Below are positions 14,642 to 23,953 of a DNA stretch of 64,000 nucleotides, piece by piece; position 1 is the first letter of the stretch; each line of letters begins with the position of its first letter. The stretch is taken from assembly GCA_036497945.1 (NCBI GenBank), contig DASXIN010000152.1, positions 17,954 to 81,953 on the forward strand. The letters run 5' to 3'. Source of the stretch: RYN-230 sp036497945. GTDB lineage: Bacteria > Actinomycetota > Actinomycetes > Streptosporangiales > Streptosporangiaceae. A program made the position numbers and the translations under genes. A model generated the notes under the pieces. That model saw only the letters and a list, made by a program, of their open reading frames with translations. It ran no database searches and was not told where the DNA came from.

Positions 14642-16780
14642 ATGGTGCGTGTGTGGCCAGGAGCGCCCTACCCACTGGGTGCAACATGGGACGGCACGGG
14701 GACCAACTTCGCGTTGTTCTCCGAGGTCGCCGAGCAGGTTGACCTCTGCCTGCTGTCCGGCGAGGAGGATGCCGAGCTCACCGAGACCCGGATCCCGCTG
14801 ACCGAGGTGGACGGTTTCGTCTGGCACGGCTACCTGCCCGATGTGGGTCCCAGCCAGCGCTACGGGTACCGGGTGCACGGGCCGTACGACCCGGGCCGCG
14901 GGCTGCGCTGCAACCCGGCCAAGCTGCTGCTCGACCCGTACGGCAAGGCGGTCAGTGGCGAGGTCCGCTGGCACGAGTCCGTGTTCGGCTACCGGTTCAC
15001 CGACCCGGCCCAGGTGAACACCGCGGACAGCGCGCCGTACGTGCCGAAGAACGTGGTGATCAACCCGTTCTTCGACTGGGCCGACGACCGGGCGCCGCGC
15101 ACCCCGTACCACGAGACGGTGATCTACGAGGCGCACGTCCGCGGCCTCACCCTGCGCCACCCCGAGGTGCCCGCCGACCAGCGTGGCAGCTACGCCGGGC
15201 TGGCCCACCCGGCGGTGATCGAGCACCTGACCCGGCTCGGCGTGACCGCGGTGGAGCTGATGCCGGTGCACCAGTTCGTGCCCGAGCACAGCCTGCAGGC
15301 CCGCGGGCTGTCCAACTACTGGGGCTACAACACGATCGGGTTCCTCGCCCCGCACCGCGCCTACGCGTCGTCCACCCAGCTCGGCGGGCAGGTCGGCGAG
15401 TTCAAGGCGATGGTGAAGGAACTGCACGCGGCCGGCATCGAGGTGATCCTCGACGTGGTGTACAACCACACCGCGGAAGCCGACCACCGCGGCCCGACGC
15501 TGTCCTTCCGTGGCATCGACAACACCGCCTACTACCGGCTGCGCGACGACGACCAGCGGTACTACGTGGACTACACCGGCTGCGGCAACAGCCTCAACGT
15601 GCGGCACCCGCACGCGCTGCAGCTGATCCTGGACTCGCTGCGGTACTGGATCCTGGAGATGCACGTCGACGGGTTCCGCTTCGACCTGGCCTCGGCGCTG
15701 GCCCGGGAACTGCACGATGTCGACCGGCTGTCCGCGTTCTTCGACCTGGTCCAGCAGGACCCGGTGGTGTCCCAGGTCAAGCTCATCGCCGAGCCGTGGG
15801 ACGTCGGCGAGGGTGGCTACCAGGTGGGGCAGTTCCCGCCGTTGTGGTCGGAGTGGAACGGGAAGTACCGGGACGCGGTGCGCGACTTCTGGCGCGGCCA
15901 GCCGGATACGCTGCCCGAGTTCGCCTCCCGGCTGACCGGGTCGAGCGACCTGTACGAGACCAGCGGCCGGCGGCCGGTCGCCTCGGTCAACTTCGTCACC
16001 TGCCACGACGGGTTCACGCTGATGGACCTGGTGTCCTACAACCGCAAGCACAACGAGGCCAACGGCGAGGACAACGCGGACGGCAGCAACGACAACCGGT
16101 CCTGGAACTGCGGCACCGAGGGGCCGACCAGCGACCCGGCCATCAACGAGCTGCGCGCCCGGCAGCGGCGCAACTTCCTGGCCACCCTGCTCTGCTCGCA
16201 GGGCGTGCCGATGCTGCTGGCCGGCGACGAGCTGGGCCGCACCCAGCGCGGCAACAACAACGCGTACTGCCAGGACAACGAGACGTCCTGGGTGGACTGG
16301 TCGACGCTGGACGACCAGGCGGACCTGCTCGAGTTCGCCCGGGTGGTGGCCGAACTGCGCCGCGCCCACCCGGTGTTCCGGCGGCGCCGGTTCTTCGTCG
16401 GGCCAGACACCGCGGCCGTGGACGGCGTGGGCGACATCGCCTGGTTCACCCCGTCCGGCCGGGAGATGAAGGACGCGGACTGGAAGACCGGGTACGCCAA
16501 GGCCCTCGGGGTGTTCCTCAACGGGGCCGCGATCACCGAGCCGGACCCGCGCGGCGAGCCGGTGCGCGACGACTCGTTCCTGCTGCTGTTCAGCGCGGAC
16601 AGCCAGCCGGTCCGGTTCACCCTGCCCGGCCCGAAGTTCGGCGGCAGCTGGGCCGTGGTGCTGGATTCCGGCGCCGCTCCCCCGGCGGATCCCAGGGAAT
16701 ACGGCGCCGGGGCCGAGGTCCTGGTGGCGCCGCGGGCCATGGCCGTGCTGCGCCGGGGCAGCGAGCCGGCCGGACGCTAG
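14642..16780 (+). CDS. glgX: Glycogen debranching enzyme GlgX (isoamylase-type, GH13)
   Basis: 712 residues. Hydrolyses alpha-1,6 branches of glycogen limit dextrins. An N-terminal CBM48-like domain (YPLGATWDGTGTNFALFSE at about 6-24) precedes the GH13 barrel. The catalytic triad is visible: nucleophile D348 (DGFRFDLAS), acid/base E384 (AEPWD) and D456 (TCHDGF). ILDVVYNHTAE and GDELGRTQRGNNNAYCQDN are also characteristic of the GlgX/TreX group. ATG at 14642 lies only 6 bases after the aidB stop. The downstream reductase follows after 2 bases, so the three are probably co-transcribed. Confidence 0.95.
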   Translation: MVRVWPGAPYPLGATWDGTGTNFALFSEVAEQVDLCLLSGEEDAELTETRIPLTEVDGFVWHGYLPDVGPSQRYGYRVHGPYDPGRGLRCNPAKLLLDPYGKAVSGEVRWHESVFGYRFTDPAQVNTADSAPYVPKNVVINPFFDWADDRAPRTPYHETVIYEAHVRGLTLRHPEVPADQRGSYAGLAHPAVIEHLTRLGVTAVELMPVHQFVPEHSLQARGLSNYWGYNTIGFLAPHRAYASSTQLGGQVGEFKAMVKELHAAGIEVILDVVYNHTAEADHRGPTLSFRGIDNTAYYRLRDDDQRYYVDYTGCGNSLNVRHPHALQLILDSLRYWILEMHVDGFRFDLASALARELHDVDRLSAFFDLVQQDPVVSQVKLIAEPWDVGEGGYQVGQFPPLWSEWNGKYRDAVRDFWRGQPDTLPEFASRLTGSSDLYETSGRRPVASVNFVTCHDGFTLMDLVSYNRKHNEANGEDNADGSNDNRSWNCGTEGPTSDPAINELRARQRRNFLATLLCSQGVPMLLAGDELGRTQRGNNNAYCQDNETSWVDWSTLDDQADLLEFARVVAELRRAHPVFRRRRFFVGPDTAAVDGVGDIAWFTPSGREMKDADWKTGYAKALGVFLNGAAITEPDPRGEPVRDDSFLLLFSADSQPVRFTLPGPKFGGSWAVVLDSGAAPPADPREYGAGAEVLVAPRAMAVLRRGSEPAGR

Positions 16781-16782
16781 CC

Positions 16783-17529
16783 GTGCGCCAGCTCTACCCG
16801 CCGGGCCGCGACGGCCAGCCGCCGGACCTGGCCGCCCTGTACGCCTACCCGGCCGGGCTGAACCGGGCCTGGGTGCGGGCCAACATGGTGCACAGCGCCG
16901 ACGGCGCTGCCGCGGTGGACGGGCTGTCCGGCGGCCTGTCCGGGCCGGGCGACCGGGAGGTGTTCGGCGTGCTGCGCGCGCTGGCCGACGTGGTCCTGGT
17001 CGGCGCGGGCACGGCCCGCGCCGAGAAGTATGGGCCGGCCCGGGTCCGGCCGGCCTGGGCCGGGCTGCGCGCGGGCCGCCCGGCGGCCCCGCCGATCGCG
17101 GTGCTGTCCGGCCGGCTGGACCTGGACCTGGACGGCCCGCTGCTGACTGGGCCGGCGCCGGAGGCCCGCACCATCGTGATCACCGGCGGGGCGGGCGCCG
17201 CGGATCGCCGCGCGGCGGCCGCGGCGCACGCCGACGTGATCGTCGCGGGCGAGCGGCGGGTGGACCTGGCCGCCGCGGTCGCCGCGCTGGCCGGCCGCGG
17301 CCACCAGCGGATCCTGGCCGAAGGCGGCCCGCACCTGCTCGGCCAGCTGGCCGCGGCCGGCCTGCTGGACGAGCTGTGCGTCACGGTCAGCCCGGTGCTG
17401 ATCGGCGGCCCGGCCGGCCGGATCATCCACGGCCCGGCGGGCGGCCCCGGCCCGGCCCGGCTGGACCTGGCCCACCTGCTAGCCGACGACAGCTACCTGT
17501 TCTGCCGCTACCTGGTCGATCGCGGCTGA
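16783..17529 (+). CDS. RibD C-terminal-type pyrimidine reductase family protein
   Basis: 248 residues from GTG, two bases after glgX. Resembles the NADPH-binding reductase half of RibD and dihydrofolate-reductase-like proteins: WVRANMVHSADGAAAVDG at about 26-43, then VVLVGAGTARAEKYGP, a central ADRR block and RILAEGGPHLLGQLAAAGLL, then LCVTVSPVLIGGPAGRI. There is no N-terminal deaminase domain. Such stand-alone proteins are frequent in actinobacteria and may reduce a pyrimidine or pteridine-like substrate; a direct riboflavin role is not shown. Converges on the ligase gene 5 bases later. Confidence 0.85.
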   Translation: MRQLYPPGRDGQPPDLAALYAYPAGLNRAWVRANMVHSADGAAAVDGLSGGLSGPGDREVFGVLRALADVVLVGAGTARAEKYGPARVRPAWAGLRAGRPAAPPIAVLSGRLDLDLDGPLLTGPAPEARTIVITGGAGAADRRAAAAAHADVIVAGERRVDLAAAVAALAGRGHQRILAEGGPHLLGQLAAAGLLDELCVTVSPVLIGGPAGRIIHGPAGGPGPARLDLAHLLADDSYLFCRYLVDRG

Positions 17530-17534
17530 CCGGG

Positions 17535-18617
17535 CTAGCTGGTGCTGCCCAGGGCCAGGATCTCGGCCAGGTCGAAGTTGACCGGCTCTTCCAGCTGGGC
17601 GTAGGTGCAGGAGGCCGGCTCGCGGTCCGGCCGCCAGCGGACGAACTGGGTGGTGTGCCGGAACCTGGTCCCCTCCATGTGGTCGTAGCGCACCTCCAGC
17701 ACCCGTTCCGGGCGGAGCGGCACGAAGGACAGGTCCTTGTTCGCGTTCCACCGGCTGTGCTCTGACGAGCGCGGGTTGCGCACCTGGGCCCCGGATGCGG
17801 CGGCCCAGTTCCACGGGTGCCACTCGAACGTGGTGACCAGCGGCTGCAGCTCGGTGAACAGCTCCTTGCGCTGGGCCATCGGGAACGCGCCGACCACCCC
17901 GACGCTGGCCAGCCGGCCCTCCGCGGTGTACAGGCCGAGCAGCAGCGAGCCGATCGCGTCCGGGCCGGACTTGTGCACCCGGTACCCGGCCACCACGCAG
18001 TCCGCGGTCCGCTCGTGTTTGACCTTGAACATGGTCCGCTTGTCCGGCTGGTAACTGCCGTCCAGCGGCTTGGCGATCAGCCCGTCCAGCCCGGCCCCCT
18101 CGAACTGGCCGAACCACCGCCCGGCCAGGTCCCGGTCCACGGTCGCCGGGGTCAGGTGCAGCGGCGACCTGGCGTGCCCGAGGACCTGCTCGAGCGTGGC
18201 CCGGCGCTGGCTGAACGGCTGCTCGCACAGGTCGGTGTCGTCCAGCGCGAGCAGGTCGAACGCGACGAAGTGGGCCGGGGTCTGCTCGGCCAGCAGGTTC
18301 ACCCGGCTGGCCGCCGGGTGGATCCGCTGCAGCAGGGCCTCGAAGTCGAGCCGGCGGCCGTCCGCGTCCGGGATCACGATCTCCCCGTCGATGACGCAGC
18401 GCTCCGGGAACTGGGCCAGCACCGCCTCGACCAGTTCCGGGAAGTACCGGGTCATCGGCCGCTCGTTCCGGCTGCCGATTTCCACCTCATCCCGGTCCCG
18501 GAAGATGATCGACCGAAAGCCGTCCCACTTCGGCTCGAAGCTGAACGGGCCGTCCGGGATGCGCGGCACCGGCTTGGCCAGCATCGGCGCGACGGGTGGG
18601 TTGACCGGCAGCTGCAT
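17535..18617 (-). CDS. ATP-dependent DNA ligase (LigC-like)
   Basis: 360 residues. Joins nicks through an enzyme-AMP intermediate. The nucleophilic lysine is K30 in FEPKWDGFR (motif I, KxDGxR). Further ligase motifs are VEIGSRNERPMTRYFPELV (III region), ERCVIDGEIVIP, GLDGLIAKPLDG (IV) and TMFKVKHERTADCVVAGYRV (V), followed by an OB-fold C-terminal domain. There is no polymerase or phosphoesterase domain, so it is the stand-alone LigC type used in actinobacterial repair and end joining rather than LigD. ATG at 18617 gives the family N-terminus; upstream codons are not conserved. Divergent from gadB, sharing a 137-base promoter region. Confidence 0.93.
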   Translation of the reverse strand: MQLPVNPPVAPMLAKPVPRIPDGPFSFEPKWDGFRSIIFRDRDEVEIGSRNERPMTRYFPELVEAVLAQFPERCVIDGEIVIPDADGRRLDFEALLQRIHPAASRVNLLAEQTPAHFVAFDLLALDDTDLCEQPFSQRRATLEQVLGHARSPLHLTPATVDRDLAGRWFGQFEGAGLDGLIAKPLDGSYQPDKRTMFKVKHERTADCVVAGYRVHKSGPDAIGSLLLGLYTAEGRLASVGVVGAFPMAQRKELFTELQPLVTTFEWHPWNWAAASGAQVRNPRSSEHSRWNANKDLSFVPLRPERVLEVRYDHMEGTRFRHTTQFVRWRPDREPASCTYAQLEEPVNFDLAEILALGSTS

Positions 18618-18754
18618 GCCCCTATCCTGCCCGAACGCAAACGTTGGTAATGCGCTGGCCACTTCTTGGGTCCAGCCGCGGTGGCCTGCCGCAGCTGCCC
18701 GCACCTGGGCTGGATAGCCTGGCAGCCAGCCATCCGCAGCCTGGGGAGCAGCCC

Positions 18755-20158
18755 GTGCCTATCCAGCGGGGAATTCACGACGAAGGCGACGACGCCGAAC
18801 TGGAGATCAACCCGATCTACGTCCGCGCCGCGCATTTCTCGGTACCGAAGCACCGGCTGGCCGAGCACGGCCTGCTGCCGGACACCGCGCTGCAGGCGGT
18901 GCGGGACGAGCTGGTGCTGGACGGCAACGCCCGGCTCAACCTGGCCACGTTCGTGACCACCTGGATGGAGCCGCAGGCGACGCGGCTGATGACCGAGTGC
19001 CTGCCCAAGAACATGATCGACAAGGACGAGTACCCGCAGACCGCGGAGATCGAGTCGCGCTGCGTCAGCATCCTGGCCGACCTGTGGCACGCGCCGCCGG
19101 AGCAGACGGCCACCGGCACCTCGACGACCGGGTCGAGCGAGGCGTGCATGCTCGGCGGCATGGCGCTGCTCTGGCGCTGGCGGCAGCGCCGCCGGCAGGC
19201 CGGCCTGGACGCCACCCGGCCGAACCTGGTGATGGGGGCCAACGTCCAGGTGTGCTGGGAGAAGTTCTGCCGGTACTGGCAGGTCGAGCCGCGGCTGGTG
19301 CCGATGGAGGAGGGCCGGCTGCACCTGCGCGGGCCGCAGGCCGCGTCGAACTGCGACGACAACACCATCGGCGTAGTGGCCATCCTCGGCTCGACCATGG
19401 ACGGCAGCTACGAGCCGGTGGCCGAGATCAGCGCCGACCTGGACAAGCTGGCGGCTGGCGGCGGGCCGGACGTCCCGATCCACGTGGACGCGGCTTCCGG
19501 CGGGTTCGTCGCGCCGTTCCTGCAGCCCGCGCTGTCCTGGGACTTCCGGGTCGCACGGGTCGCCTCGATCAACGCCTCCGGGCACAAGTACGGGCTGGTC
19601 TATCCCGGCGTGGGCTGGGTGGTCTGGCGGGATGCCAGCGCGCTGCCCGAGGACCTGGTGTTCAAGGTGAACTACCTGGGCGGCGAGATGCCCACGTTCG
19701 CGCTGAACTTCTCCCGGTCCGGCGCCAACGTGGCCGCGCAGTACTACAACTTCCTGCGCCTCGGCCACGAGGGCTACCGCGAGGTCCAGCAGACCTGCCA
19801 GGACGTGGCGCTGTACCTGTCCGGCAAGGTCGCCCAGATGGGCCCGTTCGAGCTGCTCACCGACGGCAGCGACCTGCCGGTGTTCGCGTTCCGGGTGCAG
19901 GACCAGCAGGCCGGTTTCACCGTGTTCGACCTGTCCGAGCGGCTGCGCGCCCGGGGCTGGCTGGTGCCGGCCTACACATTCCCGGCCAACCTGCAGGACG
20001 TGGCCGTGCTCCGGATAGTGGTCCGCAACGGGTTCAGCAAGGACCTGGCCGACGTGCTGGTCTCCGACCTGCAGCACCACGTCAAGGCGCTGACCACCCA
20101 TCCGGGCGGCCACATCCCGCTGGCCCCGCCGGGCAAGCGCTCATCGTTCGCGCACTGA
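18755..20158 (+). CDS. gadB: Glutamate decarboxylase
   Basis: 467 residues, almost the length of E. coli GadB (466). PLP-dependent conversion of glutamate to GABA with proton consumption, used in acid resistance or GABA metabolism. The PLP lysine is K278 in SINASGHKYGLVYPG. STTGSSEACMLGGMALLWRW and IHVDAASGGFVAPF are the cofactor-binding segments. GTG at 18755 was chosen because GGGGAG lies six bases upstream and the N-terminus then matches the family. No gadC-type antiporter is in the window. Converges on rbpA with one base between stops; AAGACGTCTT straddles that junction. Confidence 0.95.
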   Translation: MPIQRGIHDEGDDAELEINPIYVRAAHFSVPKHRLAEHGLLPDTALQAVRDELVLDGNARLNLATFVTTWMEPQATRLMTECLPKNMIDKDEYPQTAEIESRCVSILADLWHAPPEQTATGTSTTGSSEACMLGGMALLWRWRQRRRQAGLDATRPNLVMGANVQVCWEKFCRYWQVEPRLVPMEEGRLHLRGPQAASNCDDNTIGVVAILGSTMDGSYEPVAEISADLDKLAAGGGPDVPIHVDAASGGFVAPFLQPALSWDFRVARVASINASGHKYGLVYPGVGWVVWRDASALPEDLVFKVNYLGGEMPTFALNFSRSGANVAAQYYNFLRLGHEGYREVQQTCQDVALYLSGKVAQMGPFELLTDGSDLPVFAFRVQDQQAGFTVFDLSERLRARGWLVPAYTFPANLQDVAVLRIVVRNGFSKDLADVLVSDLQHHVKALTTHPGGHIPLAPPGKRSSFAH

Positions 20159-20159
20159 G

Positions 20160-20495
20160 TTAAGACGTCTTGCGCAGCCGATCAAGCGCCTCGGCCAGGA
20201 TCGCGGCGCCGTCCGTGTCGGTGCGGCGCTCCTTCACGTAGGCCAGGTGGGTCTTGTACGGCTCGGCGTGCGGCGGGCCGGGGGGGTTGTTCTCGTCCCG
20301 GCCGGCCGGGAAGCCGCACCGGGGGCAATCCCAGGTCTCCGGGACCGCCGCGTCGCTGGCAAAGCTCGGCCGGGTCTCGTGCTTGTTCGAGCACCAGAAC
20401 GAGACCCGGATCCGGGGCGCTGCCTCGCCACGCTCTGCCTCGCCCATCGGGCCGGCGCCGACGCGGCTGCCCCTGATGGCATTGCCACTACTCAC
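20160..20495 (-). CDS. rbpA: RNA polymerase-binding protein RbpA
   Basis: 111 residues. RbpA binds the primary sigma factor and RNA polymerase of actinobacteria and stimulates open-complex formation. The N-terminal NAIRGSRVGAGPMGEAERGE core and the zinc-binding region (FWCSNKHETRPSF, then WDCPRCGFPAG) are followed by the sigma-interacting helix (THLAYVKERRT and AEALDRLR). GTG start at 20495 gives the family-typical beginning. One base separates its stop from gadB on the other strand. Confidence 0.97.
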   Translation of the reverse strand: MSSGNAIRGSRVGAGPMGEAERGEAAPRIRVSFWCSNKHETRPSFASDAAVPETWDCPRCGFPAGRDENNPPGPPHAEPYKTHLAYVKERRTDTDGAAILAEALDRLRKTS

Positions 20496-20554
20496 TGCTC
20501 ACCCCTTGCTGTGTGCGCACAATGGCATGGTGGTCTGCTGAATGGGCAGTCAGA

Positions 20555-20785
20555 TCAGCGATTCAGCAGCAGATTGAGTGCGATGATGCAGAGGAACCAG
20601 ACGACGCCGGTGAAGATCGTCAGCCGGTCCAGGTTCCGCTCGACCACGGAGGACGAGCCCAGCGACGAGGACACCCCGCCGCCGAACAGGTCTGACAGGC
20701 CGCCGCCCTTGCCCTTGTGCAGCAGCACCAGCAGCACCATCAGCAAGCTGGTGATGATGAGAACGACCGAAATACCGATAACCAC
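20555..20785 (-). CDS. secG: Protein translocase subunit SecG
   Basis: 76 residues with two membrane helices (about 3-24 and 55-73) and the conserved LHKGKGGGLSDLFGGG cytosolic loop. SecG associates with SecYE and aids SecA-driven export. Its place just downstream of tpiA is the standard actinobacterial order gap-pgk-tpiA-secG. Confidence 0.96.
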   Translation of the reverse strand: MVIGISVVLIITSLLMVLLVLLHKGKGGGLSDLFGGGVSSSLGSSSVVERNLDRLTIFTGVVWFLCIIALNLLLNR

Positions 20786-20836
20786 TGCTGTGCCTTAACC
20801 CTCCGGATGCCCCTGCGAACCTGGCCCAGCACCGGA

Positions 20837-21637
20837 TCAGGCACTCGCGGCCAGTTTCCGGTACCGGCATATGGTGGCAAACTCGCCTGCATCCAGGCTC
20901 GCGCCACCCACCAGCGCGCCGTCAATATCGGGCTGCGACATTATCGCAGCGATGTTGTCGGCCTTCACCGACCCGCCATACAGAATACGCACACTTGCGG
21001 CCACTTCGTCGCCACGACCCTCGGAAATCCTGCCCCGGATCGCGCCGCAGACCTCTTGCGCGTCTTCCGGCGATGCCACCTCACCGGTCCCGATGGCCCA
21101 TATCGGCTCATAGGCGATCACCAGGCCGGCCACCTGCTCCGCGGGCACCCTGGCCAGCCCGCCGTCGAGCTGGCCGATCACTACCGGCAGGTACTCGTCG
21201 GCCTGCCGGGCGTCCAAGTGCTCGCCGACGCACATGATCGGCGTCAGCTCGTTCCGCAGCGCGGCCTTCACCTTGGCGTTGACCAGGGCGTCGTCCTCGT
21301 GGTGGTACTGGCGGCGCTCGGAGTGCCCGGCCAGCACGTAGCCGCAGCCGAGCTTGGCCAGCATCGGCCCGGACACGTCGCCGGTGTATGCGCCCTCGTC
21401 GTGCTGGGACAGGTCCTGCGCGCCGTATTCGATGCGCAGCTTGTCCCCGGCCACCAGGGTCTGCACGCTGCGCAACGCGGTGAACGGCGGTAGCACCACG
21501 ACGTCGGCCGCGTCGTAGTCCTCGTTGGTCAGCGTGAAGGCCAGCTTCTGGACCAGTGCCATCGCCTCGAAGTGGGTGTTATGCATCTTCCAGTTGCCGG
21601 CGATCAGCGGCTGGCGGGCGGGCGCGGCGGCGGCCAT
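20837..21637 (-). CDS. tpiA: Triosephosphate isomerase
   Basis: 266 residues, TIM barrel, interconverting dihydroxyacetone phosphate and glyceraldehyde 3-phosphate. GNWKMH carries catalytic K17; AGHSERRQYH holds the electrophilic His; AYEPIWAIGTG holds the base Glu and the mobile loop; ILYGGSVKADN and DGALVGGASL bind phosphate. The ATG overlaps the pgk stop (ATGA), so it is coupled to the gap-pgk operon. Confidence 0.97.
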   Translation of the reverse strand: MAAAAPARQPLIAGNWKMHNTHFEAMALVQKLAFTLTNEDYDAADVVVLPPFTALRSVQTLVAGDKLRIEYGAQDLSQHDEGAYTGDVSGPMLAKLGCGYVLAGHSERRQYHHEDDALVNAKVKAALRNELTPIMCVGEHLDARQADEYLPVVIGQLDGGLARVPAEQVAGLVIAYEPIWAIGTGEVASPEDAQEVCGAIRGRISEGRGDEVAASVRILYGGSVKADNIAAIMSQPDIDGALVGGASLDAGEFATICRYRKLAASA

Positions 21638-22842
21638 CAGTCCGCCTCGAGCGCGCTCAGCCCGGGCAGGGTGCGCCCCTCCAGGTATTCCAGGCTGGCC
21701 CCGCCCCCGGTGGAGATGTGCGTGAACGCATCGGCCGGGAAGCCGAGCTGCCGGATGGCCGCGGCCGAGTCACCGCCGCCGACCACGGTCAGCCCGTTGA
21801 CCGCGCTGATCGCCTCGGCCAGCGCCCTAGTGCCCGCCGCGAACGCCGGGAACTCGAACACGCCGGCCGGCCCGTTCCAGAACACGGTCTTGGCGTCGGC
21901 CAGCTTCTGCGTGAACAGGGCCCGGGTCTGCGGGCCCATGTCCAGGCTTTCCCGGTCCGCCGGGAACTCGCCGACCCGGACCACCCGGTGGTCGGCATCC
22001 GGGGCGAACCGGTCGGCGGCCACCAGGTCGACCGGCAGCACGACGTCCACACCGCGCCGCTCCGCCTCGGCCAGCACGTCGGTGACCTGCGGGATCTGGT
22101 CCGCCTCGAGCAGCGACTTGCCTACCTCATAGCCCTGCGCGGCCAGGAACGTGTAGGACATGCCGCCCACGATGATCAGACGGTCCGCCTTGCCCAGCAG
22201 GTTGCCGATGACCGCGAGCTTGTCCGACGGCTTGGCCCCGCCGAGCACCACCACGTACGGCCGCGGCGGGTCGGTGGTGAGCTGGCGGAGCACCCCGATC
22301 TCGGCGACGACCAGGTCCCCGGCGGCGTGCGGCAGCAGCCCGGGCACGTCGTAGACGCTGGCGTGCTTGCGGTGCAGCGCACCGAACCCGTCGCCCACGT
22401 ACAGCGTGGCCAGCCCGGCCAGCCGGGCGGCCAGCCCGGCCCGCTCGGCGTCGTCCTTGCTGGTCTCGGCGGGCTCGAAGCGTACGTTCTCGAGCAGCGC
22501 GACCTGGCCGTCGGCCAGCCCGGCCGCGGCGGCCGCGGCCGACTCCCCGGCCACGTCGGCGGCGAACGCCACCGGCTGGCCGAGCAGCTCGCCGAGCCGG
22601 GCGGCCACCGGGCGCAGCGACGGGCCGCCCGCAGCCCGGGCCGCATAGCCGTCCCCCTTGGGCCGGCCCAGGTGCGCGCAGATGACCACCCGCGCGCCCC
22701 GGTCGATCAGTTTCCGGATCGTGGGCATCGTGGCCTGGATCCGGTTGTCGTCGGTGATCCGCGCACCGTCCAGCGGGACGTTCAGGTCGGCCCGCAGCAG
22801 CACCCGCTGCCCGGCTACGTCCAGGTCGTCGATGCGCTTCAT
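21637..22842 (-). CDS. pgk: Phosphoglycerate kinase
   Basis: 401 residues. Transfers phosphate from 1,3-bisphosphoglycerate to ADP. The N-domain has VLLRADLNVPLDGARITDD and ICAHLGRPKGD; the C-domain shows VLGGAKPSDKLAVIGNLL, FWNGPAGVFEFPAFAAGT and VVGGGDSAAAIRQLG. The ATG at 22842 overlaps the gap stop (ATGA). One oddity: LGGAK(V/I)SDK of most PGKs reads LGGAKPSDK. Confidence 0.97.
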   Translation of the reverse strand: MKRIDDLDVAGQRVLLRADLNVPLDGARITDDNRIQATMPTIRKLIDRGARVVICAHLGRPKGDGYAARAAGGPSLRPVAARLGELLGQPVAFAADVAGESAAAAAAGLADGQVALLENVRFEPAETSKDDAERAGLAARLAGLATLYVGDGFGALHRKHASVYDVPGLLPHAAGDLVVAEIGVLRQLTTDPPRPYVVVLGGAKPSDKLAVIGNLLGKADRLIIVGGMSYTFLAAQGYEVGKSLLEADQIPQVTDVLAEAERRGVDVVLPVDLVAADRFAPDADHRVVRVGEFPADRESLDMGPQTRALFTQKLADAKTVFWNGPAGVFEFPAFAAGTRALAEAISAVNGLTVVGGGDSAAAIRQLGFPADAFTHISTGGGASLEYLEGRTLPGLSALEAD

Positions 22843-23849
22843 CCGAGCTGGGCGCCAACGAGCGCGGTCAGGTCGGCCAGCCGGTTGGAGTAACCCCACT
22901 CGTTGTCGTACCAGCCGATGACCTTGACCTGGTCGCCGAACGTCATGGTCAGCGCGGAGTCGAAGGTGCACGACCACGGGGTGCCGACGATGTCCGAGGA
23001 CACGATCGGGTCCGCGGTGTAATGCAGGTACCCCTTGAGCGTGCCCTCGGCCGCCGCCTGGTACGCCGCGTTGACCTCGTCCTTACTGACCTCCCGGGTC
23101 AGCTGCACAACCAGGTCGGTCACCGACCCGTCCACCACCGGGACCCGCATCGCCATCCCGTCCAGCTTGCCCTTCAGCTCGGGCAGCACCAGCGCCGTGG
23201 CCTTGGCCGCGCCGGTGCTGGTCGGGATGATGTTCTGCGCGGCGGCCCGGGCCCGGCGCAGGTCCTTGTGCGGGAAGTCCAGGATCACCTGGTCGTTGGT
23301 GTACGCGTGAATGGTGGTCATCAGGCCTTTGACGATGCCGAAGCTGTCCAGCAGCACCTTGGCCAGCGGGGCCACGCAGTTCGTGGTGCACGAGGCGTTC
23401 GAGATGATGTGGTGGCTGGCCGGGTCGTAGGACCCGTCGTTGACGCCCATCACGATCGTGATGTCCTCGCCGGACGCGGGCGCGGAGATGATCACCTTCT
23501 TCGCGCCGGCGTCGAGGTGCTTGCGCGCGTCCGCGGCCTTGGTGAACCGCCCCGTGGACTCGATCACCACGTTCACGCCCAGGTCCCGCCACGGCAGCGC
23601 GGCTGGGTCGCGCTCGGCCAGCACCTTGATGGCCTGGTCGCCGACCCGGATCGCTTCGCCGTCCACGGCCACGTCCTCGCTGAGCGTGCCCAGCACGGTG
23701 TCGTACTTCAGCAGGTGCGCCAGGGTCTTCGTGTCGGTCAGGTCGTTCGCGGCGACGATCTCGATACCCTCGGCGCCACCCGCGTTTACCGCGCGCCAGT
23801 AGTTACGCCCGATGCGCCCGAATCCGTTGATGCCCACGCGAATAGTCAC
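22839..23849 (-). CDS. gap: Glyceraldehyde-3-phosphate dehydrogenase
   Basis: 336 residues from GTG. NAD-binding INGFGRIGR at residues 7-15, the catalytic cysteine C154 in SNASCTTNCVAPLA, and the partner His and phosphate sites in HAYTNDQVILD, STGAAKA and YDNEWGYSNRL. ACGAGGAG-type ribosome-binding sequence lies just upstream of the GTG; the frame is open further 5' without homology. First gene of the gap-pgk-tpiA-secG operon. Confidence 0.97.
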   Translation of the reverse strand: MTIRVGINGFGRIGRNYWRAVNAGGAEGIEIVAANDLTDTKTLAHLLKYDTVLGTLSEDVAVDGEAIRVGDQAIKVLAERDPAALPWRDLGVNVVIESTGRFTKAADARKHLDAGAKKVIISAPASGEDITIVMGVNDGSYDPASHHIISNASCTTNCVAPLAKVLLDSFGIVKGLMTTIHAYTNDQVILDFPHKDLRRARAAAQNIIPTSTGAAKATALVLPELKGKLDGMAMRVPVVDGSVTDLVVQLTREVSKDEVNAAYQAAAEGTLKGYLHYTADPIVSSDIVGTPWSCTFDSALTMTFGDQVKVIGWYDNEWGYSNRLADLTALVGAQLG

Positions 23850-23953
23850 GGCCGCCCGTCTCCTCGTTGCTATCTCTCTCTGCCCAGCTCCGACCCTATC
23901 GGACCAGCGCGGTAGGTCCGCGCAGGTGCCGGGATGAGGTGGCCCAACCGGCG

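Noticed and set aside
12467..16369. A 1300-codon open frame on the minus strand opposite aidB and glgX
   Set aside because: It is the antisense of well-identified plus-strand enzymes; very long open antisense frames are expected at this GC content, and its translation has no family motif.
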